A stretch of 64,000 nucleotides of DNA from Leishmania mexicana MHOM/GT/2001/U1103. Lineage: Eukaryota > Euglenozoa > Kinetoplastea > Trypanosomatida > Trypanosomatidae. The translations under genes and the position numbers were made by a program. The notes beneath the pieces were generated by a model that saw only the letters and a list, made by a program, of their open reading frames with translations, did no database searches and was not told the DNA's origin. The stretch spans positions 2,600,944 to 2,664,943 of the forward strand of contig NC_018324.1 of assembly GCF_000234665.1 (NCBI RefSeq), read 5' to 3'. Positions 48,142 through 58,703 of the stretch are shown piece by piece; position 1 is the first letter of the stretch, and each line of letters starts with the position of its first letter.

Positions 48142-49131
48142 CTACGCCTCCTCGGCCGCAATCAAAGCCTTTTTCCGTTGACGCAAGCTACGGCCGTCGC
48201 ACGGGAGCCTGCGGGCGCGTGCTGCGTCGACGTGTTGAACCCTGTCTTTCTGCGCAAGGGCGAGCACGGCAGCGGCCTCATGCAGCACGTCACGCCGAGG
48301 GCACTCGTTCAACGCCTTCCCCAGCGCCTTGAGACGCCCGAGGTGCATGAAACACGCGTACAAATCTCGGTCCTGCGCTTCGGTCGCCTGAAGCCGCCTG
48401 CGCATGATGGCCTCGGAACGGATGAGGCGGCAGACTGCCTTAAACTCGTGCGGTGTCAATGGTGTGAGCTTTGAGAACTCACGGTCCATGGATGCTGCCA
48501 TGTCGCGCTGAGACTCCTGCCATTCGCGGAAAAGCGCTCTTCGCCCGCTAAGCTCACATGCGACCATATCCTTGACGGCGGCCTTGAAGAATGCGGACGC
48601 CATAGTGTTAAAGCGATTCCTCGCCATCGCCACCAGCTGGTGGCGCTCGTACCGCTCCAGATCTATCAGCTCCTGTGCCGCACGCGCGAGGTCGCTTCGG
48701 CGACGCGCCTCTCGGTCAGCATGGCTGATGTAGGACGGGCGTGCAATCTGTGACACTCTCCTCTTGTTCAGCATGGCTGCAACTCCTTTCCTCCGCAGGT
48801 TGCGTATGAGGAGCTGCTGCAAGGGATCTGCGTACACGTCTTCTGAGTCGCAGCGCGCGCTGCTGTTCCAACGCTGGCGCGGCATCGTGGAATGGGTGCT
48901 GGCCAGAGCGACCGTGTCAAGGCTGTCGGTGAGCGCGGAAGTGCGAAGGGCGTTGGAGAACTTCAAGGAAAACGCGTTGTCGCTGGACCCACGGCGGAAG
49001 ACAAGCCAGTTGCTCTCTTTGCTGCAGATCATGCCAGCAGCAAAGGGTTCATCGCCACCCGGTTTCTGCGCTGCACGCTTCCAGGCGCGCTCGTCGCGAA
49101 CAAAGGCGTGTATATCAGCTGCAGAGAGCAT
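48142..49131 (-). CDS. Unrecognised basic helical protein
   Basis: This 329-aa protein starts at ATG 49131 (MLSAADIHAFVRDERAW). It is basic and largely helical in the C-terminal two-thirds, with blocks such as REARRRSDLARAAQELIDLERYERHQLVA, VKDMVACELSGRRALFREWQ and DRDLYACFMHLGRLKALG. The regular W/R/E spacing is reminiscent of long helical bundle or IQ-like repeats, but no defined motif is matched. No signal peptide or membrane span. The C-terminus is Arg/Lys-rich. The family is unknown to me. Coding status is well supported by length and codon texture. Confidence 0.7.
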   Translation of the reverse strand: MLSAADIHAFVRDERAWKRAAQKPGGDEPFAAGMICSKESNWLVFRRGSSDNAFSLKFSNALRTSALTDSLDTVALASTHSTMPRQRWNSSARCDSEDVYADPLQQLLIRNLRRKGVAAMLNKRRVSQIARPSYISHADREARRRSDLARAAQELIDLERYERHQLVAMARNRFNTMASAFFKAAVKDMVACELSGRRALFREWQESQRDMAASMDREFSKLTPLTPHEFKAVCRLIRSEAIMRRRLQATEAQDRDLYACFMHLGRLKALGKALNECPRRDVLHEAAAVLALAQKDRVQHVDAARARRLPCDGRSLRQRKKALIAAEEA

Positions 49132-50158
49132 TATCGCCCTGGTTGTCTATGGCTAGTGATGCGTCTACAGAGAGGGAGTTGTGAGTCTATGAGAGGGGTG
49201 AGGTTTTCTGAGTAAAGTTGCCCGACAACCACCACAGCGCGTACGTTTGGGAGGAGTTGCTGTCGGTGAGAGCGAGCAAACCGATGACGGGAGAAAACGT
49301 CCGGCTAAAGAGTAGCGGCCACAGTAAACAGGGCGGTCTTCGTGGTCTCTTGGTGGAACGGGGCGACGTGTGCAGGCGTAAGGAAAGCGCTCGCGCGCGG
49401 TATTGGAAGTACAAGCAGCGCATCAGTAGAACGAAAGAAAAGGCCCGCAGAGGGAGGGAAAGGGTCCGGTGATCGTAAAACGTGGATTGGGAGACAGTGA
49501 AGTCGGTCCCCCCTTCATCGTCGTTTGGCATGACTGGAAAAGGCGCGGAACACCGTCCCGGAAAGAATGCGCACATGGAGGTATCCTTTTTTTTTCCACA
49601 GACCCCAAGAGTCCCGCCGCCCTGTATCGGCGCTCTCACGCTGCGGTACGCGTGTGCCTCGCCCGCTCCCTCCTCCCTCCCACCCCCCGGAGAGTAGCAG
49701 ACCAGGGTATGCCGCCCAAAACGCAAAGAAGCAACGAAGAAACACGAAGAGGTTCAAGCTGACTGGAACGCGCCTGCCACGTCTGCTTCGCGCTTTGACC
49801 TTCGAGGCGCCCGGGTGGTCGGTGCTCCCTTTTCCGATTTGCATATCGCCACGCGCGCGTCACCACGTCCGTGCACGTGCACTCACAGTACCAAACACAA
49901 GATCGCACAAGAACAACAACAACGAAAAAAAAAGCGAATGCACGGAGAACTTACAAGGTGATCAGCGGAGTCGGACAATGTGATCACCGTGACGTCTAAC
50001 GGCGACAGACAGAACGAAAAAGCGAAAGATACGGAAGCGAGAAATGAAACCAGTTCATCTATACGGTGTACCAAAACGAGCGCTCGATGCCCCCGACCTT
50101 GTCGATCGACTACAACGAGGCCCCCCCCCCGCGCACATCCCTCACGTACGCTTCTATG

Positions 50159-50190
<32 letters not shown>

Positions 50191-50622
50191 CATCCTCACT
50201 CTTCCAGCGAGAAGTGAGGAGCAGGATGAGGTAATGAAAAACGAGGCACAGACTGTGAAAAGGTCCTTCAAAGAACCAGCCGGAGACACCGAGCGTCAGT
50301 GCGGCCGGTGAGCCAGCGATCACACGCCAATTCAGGAGAACGAAACTGGTGGGTGAATCCCGTGCACGACTCTGTCCCCTTTGCTGTGCTGCTGGGTGGA
50401 CGAGGGCAGAGAGGGAGTCGGTGCCGACACCTCGGCAAGTGTGCGCCCACTACTTCACACGCGCCGACAAGGACAATGTGTAACGGCGACGATGACAGAC
50501 TTTGTCCTTCTCTCTCGAATGAACAAGAGACCGCGCTTTCTTTTTATCCCTGAGGGTTTGACAAGGCGCTCTCCAGCTCTCCCTCGCCCTCATTCTCTCA
50601 TCCTACCTCGCCATATGTGGCC
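49132..50622. other. Long spacer with a GT microsatellite, no gene seen
   Basis: About 1.5 kb between ASF1 and the 329-aa gene. It contains an A-run near 49924-49935 and a (GT)n run at about 50157-50185. Open frames are short and biased. Confidence 0.55.
50157..50185. repeat. (GT)n microsatellite
   Basis: About 13-14 GT units on the plus strand, (AC)n in the RNA-sense strand, about 440 bases downstream of the ASF1 stop. Confidence 0.85.
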
Positions 50623-51099
50623 CTATTGACCCCAGTCAATGGGGGTGACTGTGACAGCTGGTTGCGGCATGGCAACAAATCTACCAAGCAGCGCACGCTG
50701 CGGCAGCGGTGGGGGGTTCCGGTTGAGCTGCGCGTCAAAGTATGCCACTTGAGTGTAGTAGCCCACGCGCAGGAACTCCTGACCCCGGTACTGAAACGAG
50801 ATGAGCAAAATCGTCACACCCACCACATCCTCCACTGGTACCAGCTCCATCTGCGGGGCATCACATTCTAAGGTGAACTCAGTGATGCCCTTCTCCAGCG
50901 GTCCGACTTCGAAGTCATCGAGCACCTGGTCGTGCTGCGACGACGAAGCGCTTCCGACCCACACGAAGGAGACGGAGACGGTTTGAGGCAAACTCGCCCC
51001 TGCCTCCAGACGCATTCTCCACTGGAACTGGTTGGTGTATGCATCCGGGTTTGCCCCGAGCAGCTCAATCTCTAGCAACTGCAGCACGGGATCGGCCAT
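50623..51099 (-). CDS. ASF1: Histone chaperone ASF1
   Basis: This 158-aa nuclear chaperone binds H3-H4 and passes them to the assembly machinery during replication and transcription. It is the Ig-like ASF1 core without a long acidic tail. Signature blocks are FEVGPLEKGITEFTLECDAP and the helix-strand region VVGVTILLISFQYRGQEFLRVGYY, near-identical to the family consensus around the H3/H4 contact surface. The first strand (VLQLLEIELLG) and the L-x-W-x-M-R-L block also fit. Yeast and human ASF1 cores are about 155 aa, so the protein is the minimal form. Start at ATG 51099. Trypanosomatids have more than one ASF1; which one this is cannot be decided here. Confidence 0.95.
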   Translation of the reverse strand: MADPVLQLLEIELLGANPDAYTNQFQWRMRLEAGASLPQTVSVSFVWVGSASSSQHDQVLDDFEVGPLEKGITEFTLECDAPQMELVPVEDVVGVTILLISFQYRGQEFLRVGYYTQVAYFDAQLNRNPPPLPQRALLGRFVAMPQPAVTVTPIDWGQ

Positions 51100-52078
51100 T
51101 ATTGCGGTCTGTTAAGGTTTCCCTTGTCTCGGTATGCGAAAGAGGGGGGGGGGAGGGGTCAACAAAGCGGTCGAGAGAGCGCGCGCTCCGCGAGAAGAAC
51201 GCGGGGTCAGCACAACAAGAACGACGTCGATGGGAGGAGCGTCCACTGTGCCGTCTCGCACTGCAGTCCAGCACGCTTACGATGTTGGTGGTGATGGAAT
51301 GGAGTCGAATGCCTGCGTGTGCAAAATTAAGTAAAGAAAACGGGCGGAAAACACGGAGAGGCGCGGGGCTGCACGGTAGAACGCAAAGACTGACCAGAGA
51401 AAGCCGTTGTGCCTCTCTGAGAGCAGGCGGTACACGGATGGGGGAGTTTCGACCTGCAACGGTGCACCACTGCACTAGGGTAGAGGTGCCACGCACTTGC
51501 CTCGCTGTACCTGCTGCTATTCGTTCTGTCGTAAGAGTGGAGAGAGTGATGTCGTTCCGTTAAAGCTCAAAGTCCTTGATTATATGTAAGAACGATAGAA
51601 GAAGAAAAGAGTTCTGCGGCGGGTGCGCACAGTAAGGTCGGGCAGGCGTGGATGGATGCGTGAGCGCGTGTGGGCGTGGGCATCGATGCGCGAGAATACA
51701 AAGCAGAGGGGAAGCAAGACAACGGGGTGGGGTGGGGCAGCAGTATGGAGAGATGAACACATCTGTGACTCGTCGTCGTTGGTGATATGAATTTGTCCGC
51801 TCCTTATTTTGGGGTCTTCCACGCTGGCGACATGCGGATGCCATTACTCCCAGTGAAGCTGCTCCCGTGAGCCTCTATCCATCGCTACAAGCGGTAATAG
51901 TGCGTTGGCGATGCAGCGCGGGTGTTGCCCACTCCGCCATACCCCCACATGCGCGTGAGAGACAGCACTGATTTTACTATGCAACGAAGGTTTGTTTCTG
52001 CATTGCAGCTACTGGGCACAACAGCCCCGCGACAGCACTCATTCGCAAGGGTGAGTCCACACGTGCCAGCTTCCGCCC
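51100..52078. other. Intergenic spacer, no gene seen
   Basis: 979 bases between BRCA2 and ASF1. It includes a G-rich plus-strand block near 51143-51157, which is a C-tract on the minus strand just upstream of ASF1. No gene seen. Confidence 0.5.
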
Positions 52079-55000
52079 CTAGTCGCAGGGAAGCTCCGCC
52101 ACACTGCAGCAGTCAGAGATGAGACGCACATGACGCAGAACCTCGCCGCTGAGGGAGAAGTAAAAAAAGGCACATTGCAGCTTTACGTTCACTGTCCTCA
52201 TCGCCTCGGTCCACTCCGCAGGCAGCCACCACAGATACTCGCTGGAGGCGCCATCCAAGTCAGCGGGGGAGGCGAGAGCACGCGAATCGGTAAAGAGCCG
52301 CCACCACACCGACAGCGAATCCTGCCGCCGCCACTGCACAACTCGTTCACTCCTCGCCAGCGAGACGTCGATATGCCGTTCGTCTGCAATGACGGAGCAC
52401 AGCTCCTGCAAAGGGCACACACTCTCCAGAACAGTGCCGAGGATGCTGCTCTCCTCCACCTTGCACGTCATGTCATCTGCCGAGTCGGCCGAAAGGCGCC
52501 AGCACAGCTGAGCACGCTTGAAGCGTTCACCATGCCGCACGGCTTCGGTGGGGGTGGCCTGCAGAGGTTCTGTAAGCGGGTGCCACGCGCGCCGGTTGAG
52601 ACGAGGGTCGAACAGAAACATCAAGTCCGCTATATTGCCGTAGTGGCGGCTTCGAGCGCCAACGACTGAGCGCGCCGGCTGCACAAGCGGCTCACGTACA
52701 CCGGAGTGGATTGTTGTAGCGCTGTAAGGGCCCTGCACCGCAGTTGGGGCGGCAGGAGTGGGGAGAGCTGCCGAAAGTAGCAGTACGCCATTTAGCTTGC
52801 CGGCTCTCACCCTGCCGTTATCTTGACGCAGATAGTACGGCAGTCTCCCGTCCCTCTGTGCAGACACCGGTGATGACGCTGCAGCACTTGGGCTTGCAAG
52901 GGGTGCATCACGCCAGACGTCCAGTAGCACTTCTGGAACGCCTTGGGGGTCACGGTTGGTCAGGGCGGTGCTACAGCCGAGACCCAAGCCGCCACTCGGC
53001 TCGCCCTCGTCAAGACACCGGAACACCTCTGCTTTCCGAGCGGCGTACTTTTGCGGAGTAGCATCGACCAACCCGCGAAGTTGCGCGGCCGTCTCCAAAG
53101 CCTCCTTCAGGTTAGCCTGTATAGATCGCTGGAGGACTTCTGTGTACTCGTTGGCGAAGAGCCGGCAGCAGTCAGACCCGGCCACGGAGTCCTCGCCGGT
53201 AAGAAAGGTCGCGTTCAGGACCACCAGCGAGAGCCGCTCTGTCGTGGGCATTGGGAGCGATAGTGCCCGCCCCGCAGACGGCGCCGGAATCTGAAGGAGT
53301 GCATACGTGTCGTTGCGCAGTAGCAGCAGCGCGAACGTGCCCTGTTCATTTCTGTGACTGCCCATGTAAAGGCCACACACATCAGCTACGTCGCCGACCC
53401 CAGCGGTGTTGTTGTTGTCTGCTGCGTCCATCCAAATGCGTCGCAGGTGCTGAAGTGAGTTCTTGGATGGGACATAGTGCAGCTTACGAGCAGAGAAGAA
53501 CAGCTTTGCGCGCGTGAACGGCGCCGCGGCGGTGCGCGACTTGGCGGGGTTGACCGCGTAAAGCGTGGCCCAGCTTCCCTCCACCGGCAGTGAGGCACCA
53601 CCGTCGTCGTCGGTCAGCAGGACACGCTCGTCCACTGTCTCCCACTGTTGCACGAGAGCCTCGGCATTGTCCTTCACAATGAGCAGCGAGGTCACCCGCG
53701 AAAGCGACTTCGACTGGGCTGCCTCACCATCTGCCCGCGCCTCTGCCTCCCTGCGCAGTCGGTCGCTCACCTGGAGCTGGGCATGAGCATTACGCACCGT
53801 CTTAAAAACGCGGTTGCGCGCCAGACGTGCGCCATCGGCGGTGCCCGGCATCTCCCTCGCTTCCTCTGAAATAAAAAACGACGGCAGCGTTCGCGCCACC
53901 ACACCTTCGATCGCCGGCACAAGTCCACCGAGCGGGTGCACAAGCGACAAGGGCAAAGGCAGCGGCTCTCCGTGACACACACCCAGCGGGGTCTGCTGAG
54001 CCACCGCTCGCACGCAGTTGTAGTTGATGCTGAGGACCACCTGTGCCTCGCACTCCGTCGGCGCGCACTGTCTGTGCAGAAGGGACTTGGCACCGCACAC
54101 GGCCATCCTCTGCCCTGGTTTCAGAACCCCTTCACGAATCAAGTTGCTTAGCGGGACGTCGCACGTCACCTTGAGATGGTAAATGCCGTCGGAAAGGGTC
54201 ACGATGCGCATGTGCGGCGAGCTGCGCTCCTCACTAATAGAGCTCATGTACAGCACCACCAAGGAGGCGCTGGAGATATCTCCTTCCACTATCTTCCGCA
54301 GTGCCGGGCGCTCGCCGTTCACCATCTCCGCGTTGTACATCTGCATGACGCATAGAAGAACCGTGACGGGGGAGAAGGCGCTCGACAGCGCGCCAGACGC
54401 GTCTTTCGTCATGAAGTGCACCCGCGCCATCGCCGACACGAGCGCGTGGCGACACCACTCGATCGTGCAGTGTTTCGGGCTGGCGCCAAGCCTGAGCAGC
54501 ATCGCATGCCAGTGGAAAGGTTGCACCGATTCAGCGCCGCTCACACCCAGCAAGGCTGCCAGAACCTTGCCGCAGTCGCTGCCCTTGAACGAGAACATTA
54601 GCGATGTGATGGACGACAGTGATGGGCTCGGGGTGATGCTACGGCACGTGCACGCATCCGGATTAAATCGCAAAATAGTAAGCCGAGTGGTCGTGGCCAG
54701 TGGTATCGCGTGTGCCAGCTTGGCGAGCGGTTGCGCACTGGGGCGCCGCTGCGGGGGCACAAAGCCGCGTCGCTGGCCCGCAATGCCGTGAGGGGCGAGG
54801 GCGCGAAGGCTGCACTCAGATGTACTTGTTGTCAAGCCCGTTGACGGAGCCTCCGCACGTGGTGTTTGCCGAGGTGCCCCTGTGCTGCGCACGGCAGCCG
54901 TATCCGCGGTACCGTCCTTGTCTAAAAGCGAGCTTGGCTTCAAGTGCTCAGCAGGTGCCTGCATCGGTACTGTCGGCACGCGCACCTCCGCGTCCCGGGG

Positions 55001-55576
55001 TGCGGCAGAGAGTGTGGGTGCGCTTGTGGAAGGCGCACCGTCGGCTCCCAGACCATCCATAGATGCCTTTGCCTTGTCCAGTGAACATATCCGCACGGTG
55101 ACCGCCTTTCCTCTTCCCGTTTCGAACAGTGTTGGGACACGCGCCTCCATGTCGGGGGAGTCGAGGTCGCCGAGTCGCTCCGCCACCTTTTGAAGAGACT
55201 CTCGGCGTACCGTCACTGGCTTGCCAGAGGCCGTGGAAAACAGTGTCGGGACCAGCGGAGGGGCGGCCGCCATCGCCTCCGAATCGGGTGGTTGAACGGC
55301 TTGGGCACTAGCCGCTGTGCTGCTCTCTCGCGCGGCTAGCGGCATCGGAGACTTTGTCGTGTCGCATCGTATTTGTGAGTCGCCAGTCGGTGGAGAGTCG
55401 TGCTGCAGAGGAGTGGATGACGGTGACGGAGTCCCCTTCCGACCTTTGCTGGCTGTCGCGGGTGAGGCGTCGTCCACTGTGCGTTCGCGCTTCCGCAGCA
55501 GCCGAAGGCAAACGCCGCACTTCACCTTACTTGGTGGATTGATGAAGGTGCAATGCGGGCAGGCAATCGTCTTCAT
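52079..55576 (-). CDS. BRCA2: BRCA2-family recombination mediator with NZF-like zinc finger
   Basis: This 1165-aa nuclear protein loads RAD51 onto single-stranded DNA in homologous recombination. An N-terminal zinc finger fits C-x2-C-x3-N-x6-C-x2-C (C6, C9, N13, C20, C23; CPHCTFIN), the RanBP2/NZF pattern. Two BRC repeats follow: LFSTASGKPVTVRRESLQK (about 112-130), an excellent match to the RAD51-binding consensus, and a diverged LFETGRGKAVTVRICSLDK (about 150-168) with FETG where FxTA is expected. The central and C-terminal parts hold the BRCA2 helical and OB-fold DNA-binding domain; for example TLSDGIYHLKVTCDVPLSNLI matches the OB1 'LTDGWY...' block. Two BRC repeats agree with reported Leishmania BRCA2. 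The start is ATG 55576, directly before the zinc finger. Confidence 0.9.
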   Translation of the reverse strand: MKTIACPHCTFINPPSKVKCGVCLRLLRKRERTVDDASPATASKGRKGTPSPSSTPLQHDSPPTGDSQIRCDTTKSPMPLAARESSTAASAQAVQPPDSEAMAAAPPLVPTLFSTASGKPVTVRRESLQKVAERLGDLDSPDMEARVPTLFETGRGKAVTVRICSLDKAKASMDGLGADGAPSTSAPTLSAAPRDAEVRVPTVPMQAPAEHLKPSSLLDKDGTADTAAVRSTGAPRQTPRAEAPSTGLTTSTSECSLRALAPHGIAGQRRGFVPPQRRPSAQPLAKLAHAIPLATTTRLTILRFNPDACTCRSITPSPSLSSITSLMFSFKGSDCGKVLAALLGVSGAESVQPFHWHAMLLRLGASPKHCTIEWCRHALVSAMARVHFMTKDASGALSSAFSPVTVLLCVMQMYNAEMVNGERPALRKIVEGDISSASLVVLYMSSISEERSSPHMRIVTLSDGIYHLKVTCDVPLSNLIREGVLKPGQRMAVCGAKSLLHRQCAPTECEAQVVLSINYNCVRAVAQQTPLGVCHGEPLPLPLSLVHPLGGLVPAIEGVVARTLPSFFISEEAREMPGTADGARLARNRVFKTVRNAHAQLQVSDRLRREAEARADGEAAQSKSLSRVTSLLIVKDNAEALVQQWETVDERVLLTDDDGGASLPVEGSWATLYAVNPAKSRTAAAPFTRAKLFFSARKLHYVPSKNSLQHLRRIWMDAADNNNTAGVGDVADVCGLYMGSHRNEQGTFALLLLRNDTYALLQIPAPSAGRALSLPMPTTERLSLVVLNATFLTGEDSVAGSDCCRLFANEYTEVLQRSIQANLKEALETAAQLRGLVDATPQKYAARKAEVFRCLDEGEPSGGLGLGCSTALTNRDPQGVPEVLLDVWRDAPLASPSAAASSPVSAQRDGRLPYYLRQDNGRVRAGKLNGVLLLSAALPTPAAPTAVQGPYSATTIHSGVREPLVQPARSVVGARSRHYGNIADLMFLFDPRLNRRAWHPLTEPLQATPTEAVRHGERFKRAQLCWRLSADSADDMTCKVEESSILGTVLESVCPLQELCSVIADERHIDVSLARSERVVQWRRQDSLSVWWRLFTDSRALASPADLDGASSEYLWWLPAEWTEAMRTVNVKLQCAFFYFSLSGEVLRHVRLISDCCSVAELPCD

Positions 55577-56623
55577 TGCGGCGGTGTATAAAGACACACC
55601 GCGCGTATGCCGCTTCGAAGACTCTCGCGAGGAAGAACGCGTGCAATGAGTGGCAAGGGTGTCCACACCCTGAGCACAGCTCCCTCACTCAGAGATGCGT
55701 GCAGTGTCCCCACCCCCTGACGTTTTTGCGGTACACGTGTCGCAGGACGAGGGGGACGGCAGCTAGGAAGTGCTGCGGGGGCAGCAGGGAAGAAAAGGGG
55801 AGAAGGGAAAATGAACAATATAGGTTAAGCAGAGGGAGAGACGTCAGAGAGGAGATGCTGCGCTGGAGATGCGACGACTGCTTGCATGTCTGTGTGTGTG
55901 TGTGTGTCCCTTTTCTGCTCTGTTTGTTTTCGATGTGGTGGCGGTGTACGGCCCCAGGGGGTGCGCGAATGCCTTTGGCGCTGACGCCACCTCTACAGCA
56001 AGGGGCCCGGGAGTAAGAAAACAAGAAATGGAGACGGGGAGCAGAGGCGGTGCATGGCCAAATTTTTAAAGGCGCAAGACACGAAGCGGGGGAGTATAGA
56101 CGGCGTTGCCGGAGAACGGGGAGGGGAGGCCAAGCGGGTGTTTACGTCAGCGATCCTCCCGCTCTCAGCAGAGAGAACGAGAGAGAAGGACAGAGGCCAT
56201 TCTACAGCAGAGGGAAGCGTGAATCGATCAAGGGGGAGGGATGGTCTGCTGTCAAGCCGTCCTCTCCGCCACCGCCTTCGCCCAAAATGCTCCTGTTTGG
56301 AAGACCTCCCCCCCACACACGTGAAAGACCAACTGTAGCGAAGCACGTCAGCCATGTGAGCAGACACACATTCTCCCCGGTAAGCGGCCTTGTGCGCTCG
56401 CCTCCTGCTCCTCAAGACGCGCTAGTGTAAGTGGCAAGAGGAAGCACTGAGGAAAAGAGGAAAGGGTGTCTTTAGGGGGCAGGCGCACCCCCCGTGCTCC
56501 GTGGCAGCGCTCTTGGCAGGTTGTGTGCTCAGCGAAATCGAACATAGAAACAACGCACGTTGTCGTCCCGTGCGCTTCACTCGACCCAAATCAGACGTAC
56601 AGAGCTATCCTTAAGGCGTCCTA
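55577..56623. other. Intergenic spacer, no gene seen
   Basis: About 1 kb between the MRG gene and BRCA2. It contains a (TG)n run at 55890-55907 and purine-rich plus-strand segments near 55780-55850 (CT tract on the minus strand) that may serve BRCA2 trans-splicing. A 30-codon in-frame extension of BRCA2 to 55666 is judged untranslated. Confidence 0.5.
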
Positions 56624-57235
56624 TCAGCGCAGTGGGACGTACTCCGTGATTGGCGAAAAGAGTCGGGGGTCAGCGCTCAGAATTTGCATGGTTATGTTGA
56701 TGAAGCAGCAGAGAGGGGCAGTTGCATACGACGGCGTGTGCGCACCCCCTAGCTTGTCGTAGTGCTCTAGAATCATGGGCAGCGATACGTAGAGTCGCAG
56801 CAAGTACTCTAGCGTCAGCACCCGTGCGTACCGCGGTTCGCTTGCCGCTCTCTCATCCAGGCGGCGCCGCTTGGAGTCCATCGTGTTCGAGCGCGCTTTG
56901 CTCAGCAGGCGCTTCTCCAACTGGCGCACCGTCATGGCGATGATGCGCCGCTCCCGCGACAGCAGAAAAGACAAGGAACACGACTGCTCCAGCACACCCA
57001 TGAGAAAGGCAGTGCAGCACTCCGTCAGCGCTGCATCGAACCCGCTGCCTTGCATTTGGGCTTCAATCGCGTCACGGTGCGTCTCGAAGAAGTCGTAGAT
57101 GGTCAGTGCCGACGACGGCATCGGCGGTATACTAGGTCTCACCGCATCCTCTACGTGGTCGAGGTGCCGCTTGACGGTGCGGAGAAGAGTGGGCGGCCAC
57201 TCGACACCTTGCAAAGGGGTTCTAGAGGAGGACAT
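56624..57235 (-). CDS. MRG-domain protein (MRG15/Eaf3-like, no chromodomain)
   Basis: This 203-aa nuclear protein's whole length is an MRG domain. The N-terminal helix begins near WPPTLLRTVKRHLDHVEDAV (compare 'IP..LK..L..DW..V'). The LLSRERRIIA block is at the position of 'LLY..ER.QY'. The C-terminal part RVLTLEYLLRLYVSLPMILEHY is a good match to 'YGA.HLLRLFV.LP.LL'. The end, ILSADPRLFSPITEYVP, closes the domain. MRG proteins recruit histone acetylase (NuA4) and deacetylase complexes. The chromodomain of MRG15 and Eaf3 is absent. Start at ATG 57235. Identity by pattern is good. Confidence 0.75.
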   Translation of the reverse strand: MSSSRTPLQGVEWPPTLLRTVKRHLDHVEDAVRPSIPPMPSSALTIYDFFETHRDAIEAQMQGSGFDAALTECCTAFLMGVLEQSCSLSFLLSRERRIIAMTVRQLEKRLLSKARSNTMDSKRRRLDERAASEPRYARVLTLEYLLRLYVSLPMILEHYDKLGGAHTPSYATAPLCCFINITMQILSADPRLFSPITEYVPLR

Positions 57236-57512
57236 TGGAGACTCCTGCCACGCTCAAAGCACGCTCTCGTGGTCTGTGCTGTTAGGGCGTGCACTTTGTA
57301 AATCGTGTAGTCTACCCATCATACATCAAGCGATAGATAGAATTCGGGAAGAAGTGAGCAGCAGTGATGGGTTACAGAAAAGGCATGACCGTAGAAGAAA
57401 CACGAGAAAGCGAGAGAGTTGCGATGAAGATGGATGAACGATGCATGACGCTATCTAGGAAGCACAGAAAGACGCAAAAGATGCCGGCCTGCATCAGTGG
57501 AGGAGTTGTGCC

Positions 57513-57734
57513 TCATGACGCACAGTCCTCTCCGCTGCTCGAGCCATTCGTCCTGAATACCGGCCCACCGCTCTTCTTTAACGTTAGTTGGGCCTGCAGA
57601 TGGCTTTTGGCCCCCCAAGCAGTCCACCTCTCCATGCAAGCGGATGTCTGCTCCACTACCGCAGCAGCTTCGCTGATGGACATCCTCGCCATTGTGTTTC
57701 TCCGCGCGTCTTCGTTTTCGATGGCAACGTGCAT
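57513..57734 (-). CDS. Possible small 73-aa protein, unrecognised
   Basis: A short frame with ATG at 57734 (MHVAIENEDARRNTMARM). It has a helical middle (ISEAAAVVEQTSACMERW) and a polar C-terminus. No known family is recognised. It could be a small conserved trypanosomatid protein, or chance. Composition is acceptable and it sits alone in a 1.67-kb spacer between MRG and the 575-aa gene, which would otherwise be unusually long. A second start at residue 15 is possible. Confidence 0.33.
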   Translation of the reverse strand: MHVAIENEDARRNTMARMSISEAAAVVEQTSACMERWTAWGAKSHLQAQLTLKKSGGPVFRTNGSSSGEDCAS

Positions 57735-58669
57735 TCCATTGACTGAGAGGGAATGAGGATAGTTCTAACTTATGGCGAGGACTGGGGAGACAGTGAAAGA
57801 GGTGAAACAAGGAGGACGGAGAACAACACACACACACAACAACATACATGCCCATACAGCGCCACACCACACATCACACGTGCATCTGAGTAAGAGAGAC
57901 GCACCCCAACAGAGCCAAGAAAAGGAGAGAAAGAGAGAGAGGAAGCAGTTTCGCTCCGACATTTGCCGCTGCCATCGCACCGTCATCGGACACCGCCAGC
58001 GCAACCGCCACGCCGGTTGCTCGAAAATAGTCAAAAAAAAGAACAAAGACGCGTGTGCGTGCACCATCGCCAGTACACACACACATACACACACACACAC
58101 GAGCACGTGGGGGAGAATCGCAGTGAAATCGCATAGACACACACACACACACACGCAAAAAAAAAGACAGTAATAAAGCACCCGACGGGGAGAACACAAG
58201 AGGTAGAGAACCAGAACAGACCTCAGAAAGGTACAAGACCAGACAAGAGAGGGGAGGAGCACTCTTCGCTGGACTGTCAACTCGCAGCACACGCACCCCG
58301 CTCGCACTCAAACCGCCGCCACAAGAGCGAGAGCTTTTCAAGTCCGTCTTTGAAAGCACCAAATCGACAGCATCAAAACACCGAGAGCCGGAAAGATACA
58401 GTGACGAGTACCAAGGGGTAAACGTGGAGGTGCACCGCAGGAGACTCCCCAAGACACCGCGAGCCAAGCACGACGAAAAATAAAAAAATCGGCGAAAGGG
58501 GGGAAGACCGAGCTTATGTGCAGACTGTCAGGACGAGAGTGCGGGGAGGGGGTGGGTATCGTGTTCGCTGCGCCATTGATGGGAAAACAGAGCAAAACGC
58601 AGACGCAAAAAAAAGTGAAATGAGGTGAAGCATGGTAGAACGGCGCGCCACCAGCAGCCATGCAACGTA

Positions 58670-58703
<34 letters not shown>

